A DNA stretch of 64,000 nucleotides from NCBI GenBank assembly GCA_030950925.1, contig JAUZQO010000024.1, positions 1 to 64,000 of the forward strand, written 5' to 3'. This stretch comes from Mariprofundaceae bacterium (GTDB lineage: Bacteria > Pseudomonadota > Zetaproteobacteria > Mariprofundales > Mariprofundaceae). Positions 60,395 to 64,000 of the stretch are shown piece after piece. The notes beneath the pieces are model-generated. The model was not told where the DNA came from. It saw only the letters and a program-made list of their open reading frames with translations, and searched no databases. Made by a program: the position numbers and the translations under genes. The stretch's first letter is position 1. Each line of letters begins with the position of its first letter.

Positions 60395-61711
60395 TCAAGA
60401 TAGGCTTAACGAATAACAGTGTTGTAGGCTGTCAATGGCTTGTTGGATGATGGACTTTTGTTCATGTTGGATGATGGCATCAACCATCATGGGCGCACTG
60501 ACACACAAACGAAAAATACCGATGCTTTCAATGCTGGGATGAGCATGCAAGGGCATGGGTCGACCCAGCTGAATGGGGTTATCAACATCACATTGTAGGT
60601 TTTTAAAAAGTCTTAGTGCTTGTTGGTGTGAAACAAGACCTTGTTTTGTTTTGAGGGAAAAAGGGAAAATAGTGGGGTGGTTTTGCCAATGTTTTTCAGG
60701 TTGATTCTGACGTTGAATCACGGGCGTGGGTAAACGTAAAAAAGCATCATGATGTTGTAATACATGGTTGATCTGTGTTGCAAAGTTCTTTGTAAATGTT
60801 GCACAGGCGTGTGCAGGCAGTTGATTCAAGGCTTGTAAATGATGCAAAGCCAGTTGCCAACGTAGGAGAACACCAAGCGCTTGAGGCGTTTGCATTTTCT
60901 GAATGTGATGCGGCACCAGTAGAGCCGCGCAAAAACTGGGAGCAGCGAGAAATTTTGACCCCGTAATGGCGATAGGAATATCGTGTTGTAAATAGTGGTT
61001 CAGGGTTTCATAACCCAAACGAAACTGACAAGCATCCAGCAAAAGGTGAAGCTGTTTTGGGTGTTGTTGGCGAAGTTGTAAGGCAATATCCAAACTGGGA
61101 GCAATGCATCCTGTTTTGCTTACATCGACCAACAACAAAACCACTTCCCATCCCTGTTGAATGCCCGATTTAACAGCGTGTTTTATGGAATTATCGATGA
61201 TATGTGGGGATAAAGGATCCCCCGATGCTTGGCGAATAGGGATATTTTCACAGCGGATGGACGTGCCTTCAAGTTGTAAGGCTTGCGGTACGCCGCGTCC
61301 TGTTTCGGAAGCATCCACCATGATGACATGCCATACTGCTTTCGGTTTTTTGTTATAAAAATACTGCATGGCAAGGAGATGGGCATCGGTGCCAGAATCC
61401 GCCAATTGAATATGTGTATTTTGCGGGAGATGACAGGCATCACGCAAGCCTTGCACGACCATGTCGGTCTGTTGATGTTGAACATCATGCATCTGTGTGT
61501 GTTGTGAGGCTTGCTTCATGCTTGCATGGATATTTTTGGCAAGCTGCCATTGTTCCGCTGATATACTGCTGGCGGTGGATGAACCCAAGCGAAGCAGTTT
61601 TGGATTGACTTTGGGTTGACAAAAATAGGCATTGTTGCCCTGTTCATCCAATGTTAGGCGCTGGTCGTTGCCTTGAATGAGCAGAGATTTTAAGGATGGA
61701 AAACGACTCAA
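60395..61711 (-). CDS. PLP-dependent fold-type I enzyme of unknown substrate
   Basis: 438 residues. Fold-type I features in order: cofactor phosphate site in LADSGTDAHLLAMQYF (about 105-120), VLLLVDVSKTGCIAPSLDIA, the pyridine-binding Asp in LHLLLDACQFRLG and the Schiff-base Lys in ITGSKFLAAPSFCA. It fits no single named family by eye; it is like a divergent aminotransferase or decarboxylase. Its start overlaps the stop of the ATP-grasp gene by 4 bases, so it is the last gene of a three-gene unit. Rich in Gln and His compared with its neighbours. Confidence 0.7.
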   Translation of the reverse strand: MSRFPSLKSLLIQGNDQRLTLDEQGNNAYFCQPKVNPKLLRLGSSTASSISAEQWQLAKNIHASMKQASQHTQMHDVQHQQTDMVVQGLRDACHLPQNTHIQLADSGTDAHLLAMQYFYNKKPKAVWHVIMVDASETGRGVPQALQLEGTSIRCENIPIRQASGDPLSPHIIDNSIKHAVKSGIQQGWEVVLLLVDVSKTGCIAPSLDIALQLRQQHPKQLHLLLDACQFRLGYETLNHYLQHDIPIAITGSKFLAAPSFCAALLVPHHIQKMQTPQALGVLLRWQLALHHLQALNQLPAHACATFTKNFATQINHVLQHHDAFLRLPTPVIQRQNQPEKHWQNHPTIFPFSLKTKQGLVSHQQALRLFKNLQCDVDNPIQLGRPMPLHAHPSIESIGIFRLCVSAPMMVDAIIQHEQKSIIQQAIDSLQHCYSLSLS

Positions 61712-62913
61712 GTGTTAACGCGGCTTGTGAGCATGGCTTGAAATGCATGGAATATCTTATGCATTTGCGGTTGTTTGTAGGGAAATAAATCAATGGGATC
61801 CATGTCATGTACAATGGCACTGGTATCCACTTCAAACACCAGCAACTGCCCATCATGGGTTTCAGCACAATCAAGAATTAAATAATCCAGAGGTAATGCT
61901 TCATATATGGCTTGAAAAGCAGAGGCATGTTTTTTCCCAAAGCCATCATCAAAGTGTTGCATGGTCTCGGCTTCTTCAGTGCGTTTTTGTGTATCACTGA
62001 GCATGTCGGCATTGAGATAATGCACAATCCAGTGCGATGAAATGGCCAAGTGTGCCAGAAATGGGCGACCTTCCATCAATACCACCCGATATTTACGAAA
62101 CTGCCTATCTTCAGAGCTGTAATCGACATAGGGAGAAATATAAAACATCGTCTCTTGAGCCTGTTCGGCAAGGTAGGCAGGGATGTTCTTCGGGCTATCC
62201 AAACGTGCAAGTCCATGTCCAGCATGGGATTCAATTGGGCGGATAATGATGGGGAATGTGCAATGATTTTGTGTTGCCATGCGCATGGCTTGGATATTTT
62301 CACGGGTCATGCGTGTGGACATCGGCATCATCACGTCTTGGCAATTTTTTAATGCTTCTGCCGCACCTTCACGGGTGGTTTGCATGATGTATTCAGGATG
62401 ATTGATGATAGGGATAGGGCAGGCTTGGAGTTGGCTGTTGAGTTGCCGTAGCAAAGGTTTGTTACGGTCAGATTCGCCAACGGCGATAAGTAGTATATCG
62501 TAATCATTCAGGTCATCGGGAAGTTCATCACCCAAGGCGATGTAGTGGGCATCCATGCTGATGGATTGGCTACCAATGAGTAAAAACTCCACGGGTAAAT
62601 TATCCATCAAATCACCATCACCATGCAAGGCAAGTAAACGCATGCTTGCTATCATTGGAGAGCTGGAAAGGGTATAATGTGATTGTAATTGCATGGCATG
62701 ATGTTGAAATTCTAGGGCCGTTTCAGGGATGTGCATGAGGAAGTGGATGGTTGCCAAATCCATCAAAGCACTGGCATCGTTGTCTCGATGTTCAAAGCGT
62801 GTTGCCAATTGTTGGGCAATGGGGGTTAAATCGGCACCTGAAAAAGCATGGCGTGCAAGCTTAACCAACCCCATCAAAGGAATATGACCACTTGAATCTG
62901 AAATGTCTGGCAT
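61708..62913 (-). CDS. ATP-grasp protein with N-terminal helical (TPR-like) region
   Basis: 401 residues. The first 100 form helices like a TPR (DNDASALMDLATIHFLMHIP). From about 110, FLLIGSQS and YDILLIAVGESD give a preATP-grasp domain; FPIIIRPIESHAGHGL holds the Lys/Arg and Gly-rich ATP loop, and FRKYRVVLMEGRPFLAHLAI and GQLLVFEVDTSAIVHDM the Mg site. It should ligate a carboxylate to an amine. The substrate is unknown. The gene sits between two PLP enzymes, which may supply the amine or carboxylate. Confidence 0.75.
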   Translation of the reverse strand: MPDISDSSGHIPLMGLVKLARHAFSGADLTPIAQQLATRFEHRDNDASALMDLATIHFLMHIPETALEFQHHAMQLQSHYTLSSSPMIASMRLLALHGDGDLMDNLPVEFLLIGSQSISMDAHYIALGDELPDDLNDYDILLIAVGESDRNKPLLRQLNSQLQACPIPIINHPEYIMQTTREGAAEALKNCQDVMMPMSTRMTRENIQAMRMATQNHCTFPIIIRPIESHAGHGLARLDSPKNIPAYLAEQAQETMFYISPYVDYSSEDRQFRKYRVVLMEGRPFLAHLAISSHWIVHYLNADMLSDTQKRTEEAETMQHFDDGFGKKHASAFQAIYEALPLDYLILDCAETHDGQLLVFEVDTSAIVHDMDPIDLFPYKQPQMHKIFHAFQAMLTSRVNT

Positions 62914-62927
62914 GAAAGCTCCCGTCG

Positions 62928-64000
62928 TTACACAGAAATGTTATCGCAGGCTTGTGCTGCTTGCTGCACTGCTGCAAGGAGTTTGCCAATGTCTTCTTCT
63001 TGGCTTCGGTGGTTAACAATCGCAGCACGAATCACAGCCCGACCATTCAAGTATGTTAACGATGGGGCAGCCAAACCTGAGGCTTGTATATGACAAAGCA
63101 TGGCGCGATTAAGTGTGTTGTAAGCTTCATCTGAGCGTGAACCATTGCCGATATAACGAAAGCATACAACATTGAGAGATACGACTGCCATAAGCTCCAA
63201 TGTGTCGATGTTTTGGATCTGTTTTGCGAGTGATTGAGCGAGATGACAACTGTGTTCGATCATTTCGCCCAAGCGTTGTTTGCCAAAGTGTTTGAAAGTG
63301 AACCAAACTTTTAAAGCACGAAATCCACGTGATAAGTCCATGCCATAATCACAAGGCCAAGGTGAGTGAGCAGCCAAACCTTCGGCTTCCCGTTGCAAAT
63401 AAGCATCACCAGCGGCAAAACATTGACGGTGTAGTTCGCCATCACGTATCAATACCAAACCAGCATCGTAAGGCACTTGCCCCCACTTATGAAAATCCAT
63501 GGCCAACGAATTGGCATGTTCGATGCCTTGCAGACGGGGTGCAAGGGAGGGGGAAAGCATGGCCAGTGCGCCCAAAGCACCATCAATATGTAGCCAAGCG
63601 CCGACTTCTTTGGCGATCTTGGCAAGGGTGGATAAATCATCCATAGCACCTGTATTGACACTGCCAGCAGTACCCACAATCAGCCAAGGTATGGTGGCTT
63701 GTTGTTGATCATGTTGAATGTAAGTGAGAAGGGCATCGACATCCATTTGATGTTGCGTATTGCTTGGTATTTTACGCACAATGGATGCATCCATGCCCAT
63801 GATTTTTAATGCACGAGTGATGCAGCCATGCGCCTCACAGGAAGCATAGACGGCGAGGTTTTTGGATGCGGGGTTTTGTAGGGCATGTCGTGCGGTGGTG
63901 AAAGCGAGGATGGTGGCGGAGGATGTGCCTGTGGTCAAAATACCACTACTACTTTGCGGAAAACCGAATAAATCCCGCATCCAACCCACAACCTGCCACT
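62928..64000 (-). CDS. Group II PLP-dependent decarboxylase (5' end beyond window)
   Basis: At least 357 residues of an aromatic/aspartate/glutamate decarboxylase-like enzyme. VGWMRDLFGFPQSSSGILTT is the family's N-terminal internal segment, so the frame continues past the right edge. PLP sites: TGTSSATILAFTTAR, WLIVGTAGSVNTGAMDD, WLHIDGALGAL (Asp) and MDFHKWGQVPYDAGL (Schiff-base Lys; most relatives have DPHKW). The substrate amino acid is not evident. First seen gene of the minus-strand PLP/ATP-grasp unit, 14 bases from the next. Confidence 0.85.
   Translation of the reverse strand, partial: WQVVGWMRDLFGFPQSSSGILTTGTSSATILAFTTARHALQNPASKNLAVYASCEAHGCITRALKIMGMDASIVRKIPSNTQHQMDVDALLTYIQHDQQQATIPWLIVGTAGSVNTGAMDDLSTLAKIAKEVGAWLHIDGALGALAMLSPSLAPRLQGIEHANSLAMDFHKWGQVPYDAGLVLIRDGELHRQCFAAGDAYLQREAEGLAAHSPWPCDYGMDLSRGFRALKVWFTFKHFGKQRLGEMIEHSCHLAQSLAKQIQNIDTLELMAVVSLNVVCFRYIGNGSRSDEAYNTLNRAMLCHIQASGLAAPSLTYLNGRAVIRAAIVNHRSQEEDIGKLLAAVQQAAQACDNISV

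Overview
The window is a stretch of Gram-negative bacterial chromosome, almost wholly coding. LpxC (lipid A synthesis), the BamD lipoprotein and the rpsP-rimM-trmD and rimP-nusA-infB-rbfA-truB clusters are typical of Pseudomonadota. The DNA is moderately AT-rich by eye. A Zetaproteobacteria-like origin is my guess only; nothing in the sequence proves it. I saw no tRNA, rRNA, CRISPR array, phage module or full transposase.

Layout. 0-13 kb is housekeeping: gyrA (cut by the left edge), trpE-G-D-C with 4-base overlaps, lpxC, uvrB and a SWIM/SNF2 helicase. 12.9-16.5 kb holds a histidine-kinase remnant, a DUF2064 glycosyltransferase, a DUF4197 protein, an iron alcohol dehydrogenase and apaH. 16.7-22.9 kb (minus strand) is the most unusual block. 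It encodes a PhoU-like/APH-kinase fusion, an ATP-grasp enzyme, an HprK-related kinase, an RHG phosphatase, a calcineurin-like phosphatase and a small amphi-Trp protein. It resembles the functionally unassigned 'GAK system' and pairs two kinases with two phosphatases. 23-33.6 kb holds a beta-oxidation pair, guaB-guaA, an FKBP lipoprotein, ffh and rpsP-rimM-trmD.

33.7-39.1 kb (minus strand) looks like a redox/electrophile-stress set: TetR regulator with a palindromic operator, cytochrome b561, YceI, a double-CDGSH protein, an Old Yellow Enzyme homologue, a glutathionyl-hydroquinone reductase-like protein and an aspartate aminotransferase. 39.3-49.9 kb has a cytochrome c, bamD, an NTF2-like lipoprotein, and then rimP-nusA-ylxR-infB-rbfA-nrnA-truB-cyclophilin. 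A candidate attenuating leader precedes this operon and a strong terminator closes it. 50-52.6 kb pairs a cupredoxin-like protein, a TVP38 membrane protein and a MerA-like flavoprotein. 52.9-60.2 kb holds two chemoreceptors (one PAS-type, one with a c-type heme site) and a Na/Pi cotransporter with a PhoU tail. The right end (60.4-64 kb, minus strand) is a cluster of two PLP enzymes and an ATP-grasp protein of unknown product.

A dispersed palindromic repeat recurs about a dozen times between genes. Its core is about 66 bp: two hairpins bounded by CGTCA...TGACG. Several copies lie inside 130-150 bp units with terminal inverted repeats close to CTATAGTCRTTTAAGTAT, and one unit is split by another copy. 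This looks like a non-autonomous (MITE-like) element. One copy supplies the C-terminal codons of a gene.
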